A DNA stretch of 64,000 bases from JAPLKB01 sp964532465 (GCA_964532465.1 CAZHHX010000012.1:19474-83473), one strand, 5' to 3'; counted from the first letter of the stretch, positions 43,292-53,882 are shown. The notes: generated by a model not told the origin, from the letters alone. Numbers and translations: made by a program.

Positions 43292-43981
43292 TTAGTTCCC
43301 TCTCCTCTTAAGCACTATCCTGCCGAAAGGTTTTCGCTGAGAAATAGTTGCCATTCTTATCTTCGTCAGTTCGAGCATCCCGAGCATAGTAGCAACTTTA
43401 TCAGCCTGTTCAACGGGGTCTTCAATATTCCACACATAAAGGCCTGATGAGTCAAGAATGGTTTTCAGCATCTTCAGTTTTTCTTCAAGTGTCGGCTTTA
43501 TTTCCCTGATTATGATAAATCTTTCTTCATTATTTTTTAATATTTCAAGAAATATATTGCAAAGCTCAAGAAGATCGTACTCTGTCTGCCCGTCAATTGT
43601 TTTTGTTCCTCTGCCGAAAGTATCCCTGTCAAGCATGGAAAGGCTGTCAATTTTTTCAGCCATGCTCCGGACCTTCTCATATTCGATGATCCTGTCAATC
43701 AGCGCTTCCCTGGGGTCGTCTTCATCAGCCGTGGTAATTGCCGGAAGAAGCATCTTTGATTTAATAAATATCAGAAGAGAAGCCATCTCAATAAAGTCTT
43801 CGGCTATTTTCAGGCTCATACTGCTCACAAACTCCACGTACTTTAAAAACCTGTCTGTAATTAGTGCAAGAGGTACGTCCCAGATACTTACCTTGTTTTT
43901 TTTTATAAGGGTAATCATGACAGCAAGAGGCCCTTCATAACATTCCATTTTTACTTCAAGGGCCGGGACTAAAAGATCCAT
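43292..43981 (-). CDS. scpA: Segregation and condensation protein A
   Basis: A kleisin of 229 residues that bridges SMC heads. The N-terminal CYEGPLAVMITLIKKNKVSI and FIEMASLLIFIKSKMLLP are family hallmarks, and the C-terminal winged-helix part is present. The ATG at 43981 has a weak ribosome site; an internal ATG 11 codons later is possible. No scpB is in the window. Confidence 0.9.
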   Translation of the reverse strand: MDLLVPALEVKMECYEGPLAVMITLIKKNKVSIWDVPLALITDRFLKYVEFVSSMSLKIAEDFIEMASLLIFIKSKMLLPAITTADEDDPREALIDRIIEYEKVRSMAEKIDSLSMLDRDTFGRGTKTIDGQTEYDLLELCNIFLEILKNNEERFIIIREIKPTLEEKLKMLKTILDSSGLYVWNIEDPVEQADKVATMLGMLELTKIRMATISQRKPFGRIVLKRRGN

Positions 43982-44056
43982 TCTTGCTTACCCCTCACTT
44001 TGGATTTGAAAATCCTTAATTCTAAAATTGTTTTCATTCCGCAATCTGAATTTGTA

Positions 44057-46690
44057 TCATATATCTACATTCCCTGTATACTCTTTGAGGAAGTTTATCT
44101 CATCTTCTTTTGTTTTCAACCCCATATCTATTTTTGCCTCTTTCAGTGCGTCAAGAATCTTTTTGTAAACAGGGCCTTCTTTTATCCCCATTTTTTTAAG
44201 GTCTTCCCCTGTGAGGATTGTATTTATAGAGTCTATGTACATAATATAATTTGAGATAGCTTTTTTTATTGCTTCAGATCTGGTTTTTGCCATAATGAAA
44301 AGCTTTGCCTCCTCTGAAAGCAGTTCCAGATATTTACAGATTTCGCTCTTTTTCATTGCCTGAAAATCAAATGCAAATTTTAATATTGTCTCTTGTATCT
44401 TTTTTGAGTTATCAATCGTTTTTCTTTTTAATGTCTCCGACATTTCCGTTACTTTACAAAATTCAATGGTTTCCTCATATTTCATCTGGTCAATAAGCCC
44501 CAAAAGGTAGTACTGTACCTTATCGCAAGGTGTACCCTTATAAAGCAGTTCATACCATTTAAATACCGTATGCATTTGCCTGAAAAGTCTTTCCTTTTCT
44601 TTCCCGAAAGCAAGGCTGGGGTAAATGAATCTTATGAGGTCAAGGTCTTGTAATCTTTTTAATATCTTTTCCGCTTCATCTTCCAGCAGAATGAGGGTAA
44701 GTTCAGTCCAAACTCTTTTGCCGCGTATTTTTGAAAGGAAATTCATCTTTACCGCATTTTTTATGAGATTCATGGCGTGCTTCCCGATGTGAAAACCAAA
44801 TCTCACTTCAAATCTTATAGCTCTGAACACCCTTGTCGGGTCCTCAACAAAGCTCAGGCTATGCAAAACCCTGATTGTTTTTTCTTTTATATCTCGTTGC
44901 GCCCCGAAGAAGTCGAGCAATTGACCGAAGGAATTTTTGTTAAGTGATATGGCAAGGGTGTTTATTGTAAAGTCCCTTCTGTGAAGGTCAAGTTTTAATG
45001 AGCTGTGCTCCACGGTAGGGAGCGCCGCCGGGGCTTTATAGTATTCCAGTCTTGCTGTTGCAATATCTATTTTGAAACCATCCTTGTAGGTAATCTTCGC
45101 AGTGGCAAATTCCTTATGCTGCCGGACCTTTACATTAAATGCCCGCGACATTTCTTCCGCAAACAGTATCCCGTCGCCTTCTATTACAATGTCAATATCA
45201 TTGTTTTCGTTGCGAAGCAAAAGGTCTCGAACAAATCCGCCGACTAAATGAGCATGATATCCCATTTTATCTGCCAGATTGCCAATATCGGCAAGTTTGT
45301 CCAGCGACTCTTTTTCAAGCCTTTCTTCCATGAGTTTTTTTACGTTTTTCTTTTTTTCATACATATCATGGATTTCGAGTTTTCCCAGAACAGTCTTTGA
45401 TATCTCATCCTCAAGAATCCTTAAAAGGTCTGTCCGGGTGATTGCCCCTATAAGTGCATCCTCTTTTGTTACAGGGAGGAACCTCTGTCCATTGCCGATA
45501 ATTATTTCTTTTACCTTTTCCAGGGAATCATCCGGTTGAACGGTTGAAGTCTCTGTAGACATATATTCTTTTACCGGTATATTTTCAAGTTTATGAAATG
45601 CTGCTTTTTCCACAATCTGACGGGTAATAACACCTACAACTTTTTCACTTGATAAAACCGGGAGGGCGTTTATATTGTATTTTACCATAATATTGTTTGC
45701 TTCACTGATGGGGCATTGGGCATCTACCGATTTAACAGGAAAGAACATGATGTCCTTTGCCCTCCAGAGGGATTTTATATTGTATTTCAGGAGCTGAATA
45801 AGCTTTTCTCTGGCTTCAATTATCGTCATATCTTTCACTGTTGAAGAAGCAGCTTCTTTGTGGCCGCCTCCACCGAACAGAGAAAGAATGTGCCCCACAT
45901 CAACTTCAGCAATTCTGCTCCTACCGATGATATATACTCTGTCTTCCATCCTGAAAATAGCAAAGATCACGTTTATATTTTCCATATCCCGGAATTTATG
46001 AACAATAACAGCAAGATCTCCCACATAATCTTCCGTGCTTACCTCTGTTATCACTATATCAATACCATTAATGTTGTAGACCGATGCGTTATTGATTAAA
46101 TCATTCAGGAGAAATACCTGCTCCGGCGTAATTTCCTTTACAAGCATATCCGACACAATATTCACATTAGCGCCTTTTGACAGAAGAAATGATGCCGCGC
46201 CAAAATCTTCCACTGTTGTGGACGGAAACTGAAAGCTCCCTGTCTCTTCGTATATGCCGAGCATCATAATTGTAGCCTCTTCCGGAGATACATCAATGCC
46301 CTGTTCTTTAATCATGGACACGAGCATTGATACGGTTGCGCCTATGTTTTTTATATATTCTACATCACCCTTTATATCATCATCAGAGGCAGGATGGTGA
46401 TCATAAATATGAATCTCTGCTTTATTTAAATCAACAACCCGCGCGAATTCCCCGATTCTGCCTTTCTGCCTTGTATCAACAAGAATGAGGGTATCTACGG
46501 CGCCGTAGTCAATGTCCTTCATTCTTGCAATATCAAATATGTACAAAGTAGAATGGATAAGAAATTCCCTCAGCGTTTTCTCCTGGGAACCAGGGAATGC
46601 AAAGATTGCTTCAGGATATAATTTTTTTGCGGCAACCATTGAAGAAAGTGAATCGAAATCTGCGTTATTATGGGATGTAATGATCTTCAT
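44057..46690 (-). CDS. tRNA nucleotidyltransferase with DHH and CBS domains
   Basis: A multidomain protein of 877 residues. DHH phosphoesterase motifs come first (SHNNADFDSLSS, IYDHHPASDDD), with DHHA1 (FGGGGHKEAASS) near 300. Two CBS domains span about 315-440, and a poly(A)/CCA polymerase head (HLVGGFVRDLLL, NDIDIVIEGDG) starts near 488 with RNA-binding repeats to the end. Such proteins are known in deltaproteobacteria as A-adding or CCA-adding enzymes; which base it adds is not clear. The start overlaps the stop of the recombinase gene. Confidence 0.93.
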   Translation of the reverse strand: MKIITSHNNADFDSLSSMVAAKKLYPEAIFAFPGSQEKTLREFLIHSTLYIFDIARMKDIDYGAVDTLILVDTRQKGRIGEFARVVDLNKAEIHIYDHHPASDDDIKGDVEYIKNIGATVSMLVSMIKEQGIDVSPEEATIMMLGIYEETGSFQFPSTTVEDFGAASFLLSKGANVNIVSDMLVKEITPEQVFLLNDLINNASVYNINGIDIVITEVSTEDYVGDLAVIVHKFRDMENINVIFAIFRMEDRVYIIGRSRIAEVDVGHILSLFGGGGHKEAASSTVKDMTIIEAREKLIQLLKYNIKSLWRAKDIMFFPVKSVDAQCPISEANNIMVKYNINALPVLSSEKVVGVITRQIVEKAAFHKLENIPVKEYMSTETSTVQPDDSLEKVKEIIIGNGQRFLPVTKEDALIGAITRTDLLRILEDEISKTVLGKLEIHDMYEKKKNVKKLMEERLEKESLDKLADIGNLADKMGYHAHLVGGFVRDLLLRNENNDIDIVIEGDGILFAEEMSRAFNVKVRQHKEFATAKITYKDGFKIDIATARLEYYKAPAALPTVEHSSLKLDLHRRDFTINTLAISLNKNSFGQLLDFFGAQRDIKEKTIRVLHSLSFVEDPTRVFRAIRFEVRFGFHIGKHAMNLIKNAVKMNFLSKIRGKRVWTELTLILLEDEAEKILKRLQDLDLIRFIYPSLAFGKEKERLFRQMHTVFKWYELLYKGTPCDKVQYYLLGLIDQMKYEETIEFCKVTEMSETLKRKTIDNSKKIQETILKFAFDFQAMKKSEICKYLELLSEEAKLFIMAKTRSEAIKKAISNYIMYIDSINTILTGEDLKKMGIKEGPVYKKILDALKEAKIDMGLKTKEDEINFLKEYTGNVDI

Positions 46691-47640
46691 TATCCCCTCG
46701 GGTGGAATTTTTTATGAACTTCCTTTAACCTTTTTTTATCAACATGCGTGTAAATCTGGGTCGTTGAGATATCTTCATGTCCCAGCAATATCTGCACAGA
46801 GCGTAAATCCGCTCCGCCTTCAAGAAGATGTGTTGCAAAAGTATGCCGTATGGTATGAGGAGAAATATGGGTTTTTTCCATTTTTTTGCCATACTTTCCG
46901 ATAAGCTTCCACACTGCCTGTCTTGTAAGCTTTTCACCCCTTTTGTTCGGAAAGAGGAATATTCCTTTCGGCTTTTCTTTTTCAATGTACTGTTTTATTG
47001 CCTCTCTGGAAAACTCACCGAGGGGCACGATCCTTTCTTTCGACCTTTTCCCGGAGGCAATAAGGAAACCTCCTTCAAGATTAATGTCGCTTTTTTTCAA
47101 CTGGATAAGTTCCGAGACCCGCAAGCCTGTAGCATAGAGAAGTTCAAGAATTGTCCGGTCTCTTACAGATGTCTTTGATCCGCTCGGCATTTGGAGCAGC
47201 ATTAGCATTTCCTCTTCGCTTAACACATCGGGGATGGGCATTATAAATCTCGGAGTCTCCAATTCTTCAAGGGGATTATGGACAATATTGCCTTCGGCCA
47301 GAAGGAAATTAAAAAACCCTCTGAGAGCTGAAACCGCCCTTACGATACTTCTTGTTTTTTTCCCTCTGTCTCTGAGGTAACCCATATATGCCTCGACAGT
47401 ATCCGGCCTTAATACAGAAGGATTTAAATCCTTAATATTTTGTTGGGTTGAGTCTTTACTCTTCAATATGCCGTCAACAGATAAGGGCTTTGCCCCGTCA
47501 TATACTCCATCAGATCCTTGACCGAGGTATTTGATGAATCCCATAATATCTCTGTTGTATGCTTCTATTGTATGAAGCGACGCGCCTCTCTCAGCCGTTA
47601 AGTAACTTATATAGTTGTCGAGAAAGTTATATAGGTTCAT
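46690..47640 (-). CDS. Tyrosine recombinase (XerC/XerD family)
   Basis: About 316 residues. An N-terminal SAM-like core-binding domain (NFLDNYISYLTAERGASLHT) is followed by the catalytic domain with Arg in ATGLRVSELIQL, Lys in ASGKRSKERIVPL, HxxR in SPHTIRHTFATHLLE, His in LLGHEDISTTQIY and the tyrosine in IYTHV. It probably resolves chromosome dimers. A linker of about 35 residues with unusual composition (SVDGILKSKDSTQQNIKDLN) interrupts the usual N-domain. Confidence 0.92.
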   Translation of the reverse strand: MNLYNFLDNYISYLTAERGASLHTIEAYNRDIMGFIKYLGQGSDGVYDGAKPLSVDGILKSKDSTQQNIKDLNPSVLRPDTVEAYMGYLRDRGKKTRSIVRAVSALRGFFNFLLAEGNIVHNPLEELETPRFIMPIPDVLSEEEMLMLLQMPSGSKTSVRDRTILELLYATGLRVSELIQLKKSDINLEGGFLIASGKRSKERIVPLGEFSREAIKQYIEKEKPKGIFLFPNKRGEKLTRQAVWKLIGKYGKKMEKTHISPHTIRHTFATHLLEGGADLRSVQILLGHEDISTTQIYTHVDKKRLKEVHKKFHPRG

Positions 47641-47746
47641 ATACAAGTATTATGTAAAGGAAGTCAAATCTTTACTTTATCAATAAATAAGGGCTAACCT
47701 TATCAGATTTTAATCCCGGACTCTCTATTTATTAAACAGGTATAAT

Positions 47747-48247
47747 TCACTTTTTGGAATTTCCCATGTCCGGATAGGCAAATGTATTTTGTAGATTTTC
47801 AGTAAAATTGATGCCCGTGGAACCGAATCCCCCTTCCCCTCTTGGTGTTTCAGGCAGGCTTTCAACTGCTGACCATCTCGCCTTAAGGACATGCTTAAAA
47901 ACCATCTGCGCGATCCTATCCCCTTTTTGGATAGTAAAAGGTTCTCTGCCGAGATTTATAAGTAAAACCTTTATTTCACCCCTGTAATCGCTGTCTATGG
48001 TTCCCGGCGTATTCAGAATTGTAATGCCGAATTTATGCGCAAGACCGCTCCGCGGCCTTATCTCTGCTTCATAGCCTTCAGGGATGCCTATATGTAGACC
48101 CGTGGCAATAAGCATTCTCTCAAAGGGCATCAACGTTACAGGTCCATCTATAAAAGCCAGCAGGTCCATGCCCGACGAAGCATCTGTGGCATATTCCGGA
48201 AGTATAGCTCCTTCTTTTGCTGTAATTAATACTTTCAGTTCTTCCAT
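47747..48247 (-). CDS. dut: dUTP diphosphatase
   Basis: An enzyme of 166 residues hydrolysing dUTP to dUMP. The five trimeric dUTPase motifs are visible: ATDASSGMDL, EIRPRSGLAHKFG, NTPGTIDSDYRGEI, GDRIAQMVF and the C-terminal RGEGGFGSTG. A tail of about 20 residues after the last motif is longer than usual. It overlaps the M16 peptidase end by 13 bases. Confidence 0.96.
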   Translation of the reverse strand: MEELKVLITAKEGAILPEYATDASSGMDLLAFIDGPVTLMPFERMLIATGLHIGIPEGYEAEIRPRSGLAHKFGITILNTPGTIDSDYRGEIKVLLINLGREPFTIQKGDRIAQMVFKHVLKARWSAVESLPETPRGEGGFGSTGINFTENLQNTFAYPDMGNSKK

Positions 48248-49503
48248 ATCGCTTCAACATTTTTTTCATCTGCTTTTTTTATTTTGCCAAGCATTGTAAG
48301 AGGTATGTTCTGTGAATCTTCAAAGATTTCACTCGCTATTCTGTCAACTTCGGATTTTTTAATGCTGTCTATTTCCCGGATAGTTTCTTTCAGAGGTATA
48401 TATTCACCAAAGTAAATCTCGTTTTTCGCAAGTCTCCCCATCCTTGCTTCAGAACTTTCCAGCGATATAAATAGATTCCCTTTTATATGTTCTTTGGAAA
48501 AAGCAAGCTCACTTTCAGTAATGCCATTGTCCCGTATTCTGCCGATTTCTTCTTTTACAAGGGTCAAAACTTCCTTAAAAGATTCCCGCGACGTTGAAGT
48601 GGATATGCCGAATGTGCCGGTATCATGGTAGCAATTAACGTAAGAATAAATATTATAGACAAGTCCCCTTTTCTCTCTTACCTCCTGGAAAAGGTGCGAG
48701 CTCATACTTCCGCCCATAATAGCGTTAAGCACATAAAGGGCGTATCTCCTCTTGTCAATCTGGCTTACGCCTTTTGTCCCGATGCAGAGATACATATGCT
48801 CAAGGTCTCTTTCGTAAATATTTATATTTTTATAAGGAACCGGTTCAACCATGGGCATCTTTTGAAGATCTTTCTTTTTTACATCACAAAAAAGTCTTTC
48901 TACTTTTTCCACAAACACATCATGGTTGATTCTACCGGTTGCTGTTATAATAAGGTTGTCCGGTGAATAATACGTTTCAAGGTGATCAATGAGCGCGTCT
49001 CTTGTAAATCGCTCAATGTTTTCCTCCTTGCCGAGAATGGGCAAGCCGAGAGGATGTCCCTTAAAGTAAGAGGCATTGAACATATCATATATATATTCCT
49101 CCGGGTTATCCTCTATCATCTTCACTTCCTGCATAATTACATATTTTTCCTTTTCGATTTCATCGTCTCTAAAGAGTGAATGTTTATGCATATCGGATAA
49201 TATATCAAAGGCAAGGTCCATATCTTTTCTCAGTGTTCTTGCATAGAAACAGGTATATTCTTTTCCGGTAAAAGCGTTTATTGTTCCTCCGACAGCATCC
49301 ATATCCTTTGCTATATCAAAGGCAGTGCGTTTTGATGTCCCCTTGAAAAGCATGTGTTCTATAAAATGGGAAATACCGTTATTCAACTCATTTTCGTGTC
49401 TTCCCCCTGTTTTTAGCCATAACCCCATGGATATGGTTGGAAAATATGGAATAGATTCGGTCACTATAGTGATGCCGTTTGGTAAAGACGTTTTTTTATA
49501 CAT
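48235..49503 (-). CDS. M16 family zinc peptidase
   Basis: A protein of 422 residues of the insulinase/processing peptidase type. The inverted zinc motif HFIEH is in GISHFIEHMLFKGTSKRT, and the distal glutamate is in the NAFTGKEYTCFYART region. The C-terminal domain has the conserved substrate-binding Arg/Tyr segment. In this neighbourhood it is common for a peptidase of this kind to follow pnp. It may degrade small peptides; no signal peptide is seen. Confidence 0.93.
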   Translation of the reverse strand: MYKKTSLPNGITIVTESIPYFPTISMGLWLKTGGRHENELNNGISHFIEHMLFKGTSKRTAFDIAKDMDAVGGTINAFTGKEYTCFYARTLRKDMDLAFDILSDMHKHSLFRDDEIEKEKYVIMQEVKMIEDNPEEYIYDMFNASYFKGHPLGLPILGKEENIERFTRDALIDHLETYYSPDNLIITATGRINHDVFVEKVERLFCDVKKKDLQKMPMVEPVPYKNINIYERDLEHMYLCIGTKGVSQIDKRRYALYVLNAIMGGSMSSHLFQEVREKRGLVYNIYSYVNCYHDTGTFGISTSTSRESFKEVLTLVKEEIGRIRDNGITESELAFSKEHIKGNLFISLESSEARMGRLAKNEIYFGEYIPLKETIREIDSIKKSEVDRIASEIFEDSQNIPLTMLGKIKKADEKNVEAIWKN

Positions 49504-49663
49504 TTATTTTATTTTCCTTATATGTGACATGGGATGCAGGATGCATAAGATGAAAACCGTGATTCAGGGATTAGCAGCCAGGAATCAGAAGGAATTCAAA
49601 TTATTAACTTGAAATCCTTAATTCTGACTCCCGAACTACACAGGGAAGCTTTAAAGCATCCTT

Positions 49664-51745
49664 TTACCAGCCCTTCTCTTCATTCAGCAATGCCTTTCGT
49701 GACAGCTTGATTCTGCCGTTCGGCTCAACGGCTATGACTTTTACCATAAATTCGTCGCCTTCTTTGGCAACATCTGATGTCTTTTTTATGTATCCGTCGG
49801 CAAGCTGGCTGATATGAACAAATCCATCCACTCCGGGCGCTAATTCGACAATAACGCCTGCATCCAATACCTTTACAACCTTACCGAAGTATGTCTCACC
49901 TATTTCTACTTCTTTTGTCAGTTTTTTAATTATCTCTGTTGCCTTGGCTGCAGAATCTTCGTCGGGCGAGGCAATAGTGACCGTGCCTGAATCATCTATA
50001 TCAATCTTCACACCCGTCTGTTCTACAATGCTTCTTATCATTTTTCCGCCCGGCCCTATAACATCCCGTATCTTATCGACTTTTATTTTGAAGGTAAAAA
50101 TCCTCGGTGCATATTGGGATATAGATTCTCTGGGACCCGGCAAAGCCTCAGCCATAATGTCCAGTATCTTTTCTATGCCTTCCTGTGCCTGAGTAACTGC
50201 TTTTGACATAATTTCTTTTGTTATGCCTTTTATCTTTATGTCCATCTGAATGGCATTAAGACCTCTCTTTGACCCTGCGACTTTAAAATCCATATCCCCA
50301 AGATGATCTTCATCGCCAAGTATATCGGTAAGAACTATTTCCGTCTCACCTTCTTTTACAAGACCCATTGCAATACCTGCCACAGGTTCTTTTATCGGCA
50401 CTCCGGCATCCATTAACGATAAGCATCCGCCACAGACTGTTGCCATAGAAGATGAACCGTTGGATTCAAGAATTTCTGATACTATTCTTATTGTGTAAGG
50501 AAAATCATCTTTTTCCGGCAATGTCGGCGTGAGAGCTCTTAAAGCAAGGTTGCCGTGACCTATTTCGCGTCTCGACGGTCCTCTTAGCATGCCTACTTCT
50601 CCTACAGAGAAGGGGGGGAAGTTATAGTGGAGCATAAAGCTTTTAAATATCTCTCCTTCCTGGAGGGATTCAATCTTCTGTTCGTCACTGGATGTTCCAA
50701 AGGTCGTTATTACCAATGCCTGTGTCTCTCCCCTCGTGAAAATAGCTGAGCCGTGCGTCCTTGGAAGCACGCCGGTTTGGCAGGTAATATTCCTTACTTC
50801 ATTAGGCAATCTCCCGTCTATTCTTTTCCGGGTTTCAAGGAGTTGCTGCCGCAGGATATCTCTTATTACATCTTCAAATATCTTATTCAGAATACTCTCT
50901 TCTGTACCCTCATACTCTTTTAACAGTTTATCGCGTATCTCATCCTGTCTGCCGTATCTATCAAGTTTACCCCTTATAGCAAAGGATTCCAGCAGGCCTT
51001 GTTCGATTTTTCCTTTTATTTCATCTTTCAGCCCATGAGGAATTTCTATTTCCTGAAAGACCCACTTTTCTTTTCCGCACAGTTCTTTTAATTTTTCCTG
51101 ACATTCAATCAAGGGAAGCAGGCTTTGGTGACCGAAATGAATTGCCTCTATCAGATCGCTGCTGGGCGCAAAGTCTGCCGCGCCTTCAACCATGAGTATA
51201 GCTTCTTTTGTGCCTGCCACTATTATATCCATATCGCTTTCTTCCAGATCAGCATTGGAAGGATTTATAATAAAGGATCCGTCTTTTCTCCCTATTTTTA
51301 CGCCGGCTATGGGGCCGTCAAAGGGTATCTGTGAAATAGTAAGGGCGCAGGAAGCGCCGATGATGCCGAGTATTACAGGATCGTTATCCTGATCAACAGA
51401 AAGCACGTTGGCTATTATCTGGGTTTCATTTCTGAAGCTTTTCGGGAATAAAGGCCGTAGTGCCCGGTCTATAAGGCGCGAAGTAAGTGTTGTTTTATCC
51501 GACGTTCTTCCTTCTCTTCTTAGGAAACCACCGGGTATCTTTCCGGCAGCATAGGCCATTTCCTGATAATTTACCGTAAGAGGGAGAAAATCCCTATCAG
51601 TGGGCCTTTTATCTGAAACTGCCGTGACGAGTAATACAGTGTCGCCGTATTGAACCAGCACGCTGCCATCTGCCTGTTTTGCCACACCGCCTGTAGTTAT
51701 TGTAAGCGGTCTACCTGCATAATCAATCGTAATATGTTCTTCCAT
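49664..51745 (-). CDS. pnp: Polyribonucleotide nucleotidyltransferase
   Basis: A protein of 693 residues. Two RNase PH domains (KIPGGFLRREGRTSDKTTLT in the first; HYNFPPFSVGEVG in the second) are followed by KH (VIGPGGKMIRSIVEQTGVKI) and S1 (TYFGKVVKVLDAGVIVELAP) domains. It degrades RNA 3' to 5' with phosphate. It lies 21 bases downstream of rpsO, the usual order. Confidence 0.98.
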   Translation of the reverse strand: MEEHITIDYAGRPLTITTGGVAKQADGSVLVQYGDTVLLVTAVSDKRPTDRDFLPLTVNYQEMAYAAGKIPGGFLRREGRTSDKTTLTSRLIDRALRPLFPKSFRNETQIIANVLSVDQDNDPVILGIIGASCALTISQIPFDGPIAGVKIGRKDGSFIINPSNADLEESDMDIIVAGTKEAILMVEGAADFAPSSDLIEAIHFGHQSLLPLIECQEKLKELCGKEKWVFQEIEIPHGLKDEIKGKIEQGLLESFAIRGKLDRYGRQDEIRDKLLKEYEGTEESILNKIFEDVIRDILRQQLLETRKRIDGRLPNEVRNITCQTGVLPRTHGSAIFTRGETQALVITTFGTSSDEQKIESLQEGEIFKSFMLHYNFPPFSVGEVGMLRGPSRREIGHGNLALRALTPTLPEKDDFPYTIRIVSEILESNGSSSMATVCGGCLSLMDAGVPIKEPVAGIAMGLVKEGETEIVLTDILGDEDHLGDMDFKVAGSKRGLNAIQMDIKIKGITKEIMSKAVTQAQEGIEKILDIMAEALPGPRESISQYAPRIFTFKIKVDKIRDVIGPGGKMIRSIVEQTGVKIDIDDSGTVTIASPDEDSAAKATEIIKKLTKEVEIGETYFGKVVKVLDAGVIVELAPGVDGFVHISQLADGYIKKTSDVAKEGDEFMVKVIAVEPNGRIKLSRKALLNEEKGW

Positions 51746-51766
51746 GTAATATCTTCCTTTTCTTAT

Positions 51767-52036
51767 TTATTTTCTTAATCCGAGTTTTTCAATGACCTTT
51801 TTGTATCTGTCAACATTTTTTTGTTTCAGGTAGCTCAGCAGTTTCCTCCTGCTTCCGACAAGTATGAGCAATCCCCTCCGTGAATTATGGTCTTTAGAAA
51901 ACTTCTTGAAGTGCTCAGTGAGGGACCTTATCCTTTCTGTAAGAAGCGCAATCTGAACTTCAGGAGAGCCCGTGTCTTTTTCATGGACTTTAAAGCCCTC
52001 TATGATTGTTCTTTTCTCTGTAGTTTTTAGTGCCAT
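51767..52036 (-). CDS. rpsO: 30S ribosomal protein S15
   Basis: A protein of 89 residues that binds 16S rRNA. Typical sequence: GSPEVQIALLTERIRSLTEH, DHNSRRGLLILVGSRRKLL. A strong ribosome site (AAGGAGGC) precedes the ATG. It is followed by pnp and preceded by truB. Confidence 0.98.
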   Translation of the reverse strand: MALKTTEKRTIIEGFKVHEKDTGSPEVQIALLTERIRSLTEHFKKFSKDHNSRRGLLILVGSRRKLLSYLKQKNVDRYKKVIEKLGLRK

Positions 52037-52047
52037 GTAAAGCCTCC

Positions 52048-52932
52048 TTAATGGTTTATCAATCTTTTGATTTTAATCGTCTTTGAAGTAAGATCTGTCA
52101 TGCCTATTCCTATTAGAATACCCTTTTTATTGAGTAGTTTCATTTTTTCGCCATCCTTCCATTCCCTTCCATTGCCCAGCAGCGGAATGGGCATTCCATT
52201 TTTCATGAATCGTTCGAGAGTCTCTACCACTGAAAGCTCGTTAAAAGATTTTAAAACATTTTCCAGCGATATTAAAGAACTTAATATATCTTCCTTGCTG
52301 TTAAAACTCTCTACATCTGTACTCATCTCCTTGGTAAATTCACCATGCCGGGTCCTTTTCAGAGAAAACAGGGTTGCGCCGCAGCCAAGTAAACCGCCTA
52401 GATCGTTTGCAAGAGCTCTGATGTATGTTCCCTTGGAGCATACAACTTCTATATCCATATGGGGGTGCGAGTAATCAAGGAGTTCTATGCTGAAGATCTC
52501 AACCTCTTTCTGGTGCGGATCTATGGCAATTCCTTTACGCGCCAGTTTGTACATAGGTTTTCTGTGGATTTTTTTGGAAGAGTAAATAGGAACCTGCTGT
52601 GTAATTTTACCTCTAAAGCGGCCCAGCAGGGCTTCTATAGTTTCTTTTTCAAATTTATCAGGGGTTACGGTGGTAAGCACCTTGCCTTCAATGTCAAGAG
52701 TGTCTGTTGTCACCCCCAAAAGCAATTTCGCTCTGTAAGCTTTTACTTCATTTTCGAAAAAAGGTATAAGCTTTACTCCTTCGTTAATTGCAACAGGTAA
52801 AACCCCTGTAGCGTTTCTATCAAGTGTCCCGATATATCCTATCTTTTGGAAAGTGCTCAGCTTTTTCAGCCTTCTAATAACATCATACGAGGACATGCCC
52901 GTACTTTTATTGACAATTAAAAAACCATTCAT
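52048..52932 (-). CDS. truB: tRNA pseudouridine(55) synthase
   Basis: A protein of 294 residues. The catalytic aspartate is in KIGYIGTLDRNATGVLPVAI, and YRAKLLLGVTTDTLD and GTYIRALANDLG are the other family motifs. It modifies U55 in tRNA. The start overlaps the DHH phosphatase stop by 4 bases. Confidence 0.97.
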   Translation of the reverse strand: MNGFLIVNKSTGMSSYDVIRRLKKLSTFQKIGYIGTLDRNATGVLPVAINEGVKLIPFFENEVKAYRAKLLLGVTTDTLDIEGKVLTTVTPDKFEKETIEALLGRFRGKITQQVPIYSSKKIHRKPMYKLARKGIAIDPHQKEVEIFSIELLDYSHPHMDIEVVCSKGTYIRALANDLGGLLGCGATLFSLKRTRHGEFTKEMSTDVESFNSKEDILSSLISLENVLKSFNELSVVETLERFMKNGMPIPLLGNGREWKDGEKMKLLNKKGILIGIGMTDLTSKTIKIKRLINH

Positions 52933-53882
52933 ATAAATTCCTTAACAAAACATTCTTTAAGTTTATTTTTTACTTCTTCTAACGTTCCGTCCACGCTACA
53001 GCCTGCTGCATTTTTATGGCCGCCGCCACCGAAGAGTGTACAGATAGCAGCAACATCTACAAACCCTTTTGACCTCATGCTGAGTTTGTATCTTTTTTTA
53101 TCAATTTCTCTTATCAGTACTGCAACCTCAACGCCCCTGATTCCCCTGATAAGCTCCACAAGTCCATCTGCATAATCTTTATCAGTATTGGACTTTTTAA
53201 ACATTTCCTCTGTTACACATGCAACTGCAAGTCTGTCCTGGTAATAAGTTTCCATTGTTGAAAAAACGAGACCTATCAACCAGAATCTCTCCTTCGGATG
53301 ATTTTCATAGACATTTTGGGATACATACGAAGGTTTTACGCCAAGCCTTGTCATTTCCTCGCAGATGAGAAATGCCTTGGAGCCTGTATTCTCATACCTG
53401 AAGGACCCTGTATCAGTAACAATTGCCGTATATATATTTATTGCCATGTCAAATGTTATCGGTATATTTAATGCGTAAAAGAGCCCGTAAAGTATTTCAG
53501 CAGTAGATGAAGCGAACTCATCTATCAGATTAACAACACCGAAGGTTTCATTTGTTCTGTGGTGGTCTATATTTATTAAGGCACCCATATTTTTCAATTT
53601 TTCGAACCCGCCTCCTACCCTGTAAAGGTCTCCGCAATCAAGGACAAAAATTGCATCATATTGATCAACGGGAAACTCATGGGTCATCCGTAACGGTCTC
53701 GGCAAGAACTCATACATATAGGGTACCGGATCTTTCAAAAAAATAGTTGCTGTTTTACCAAGCGCTTCCAAGGCATAATACATTGAGAATGATGAACCCA
53801 AGGAATCACCATCGGAATCTATGTGGGCAGTGATGAGAAATTTGTTCCCTTTGTCTATAAGGCGCCTAATTTTCTCTATCAT
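52929..53882 (-). CDS. nrnA: DHH-family bifunctional oligoribonuclease/PAP phosphatase
   Basis: A protein of 317 residues. The DHH motifs are in TAHIDSDGDSLGSS, VLDCGDLYRVG and NIDHHRTNETFG, and the DHHA1 motif is LFGGGGHKNAAG. NrnA-type enzymes degrade short RNAs and pAp. It is encoded between truB and rbfA, a standard place, and overlaps rbfA by 17 bases. Confidence 0.95.
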   Translation of the reverse strand: MIEKIRRLIDKGNKFLITAHIDSDGDSLGSSFSMYYALEALGKTATIFLKDPVPYMYEFLPRPLRMTHEFPVDQYDAIFVLDCGDLYRVGGGFEKLKNMGALINIDHHRTNETFGVVNLIDEFASSTAEILYGLFYALNIPITFDMAINIYTAIVTDTGSFRYENTGSKAFLICEEMTRLGVKPSYVSQNVYENHPKERFWLIGLVFSTMETYYQDRLAVACVTEEMFKKSNTDKDYADGLVELIRGIRGVEVAVLIREIDKKRYKLSMRSKGFVDVAAICTLFGGGGHKNAAGCSVDGTLEEVKNKLKECFVKEFI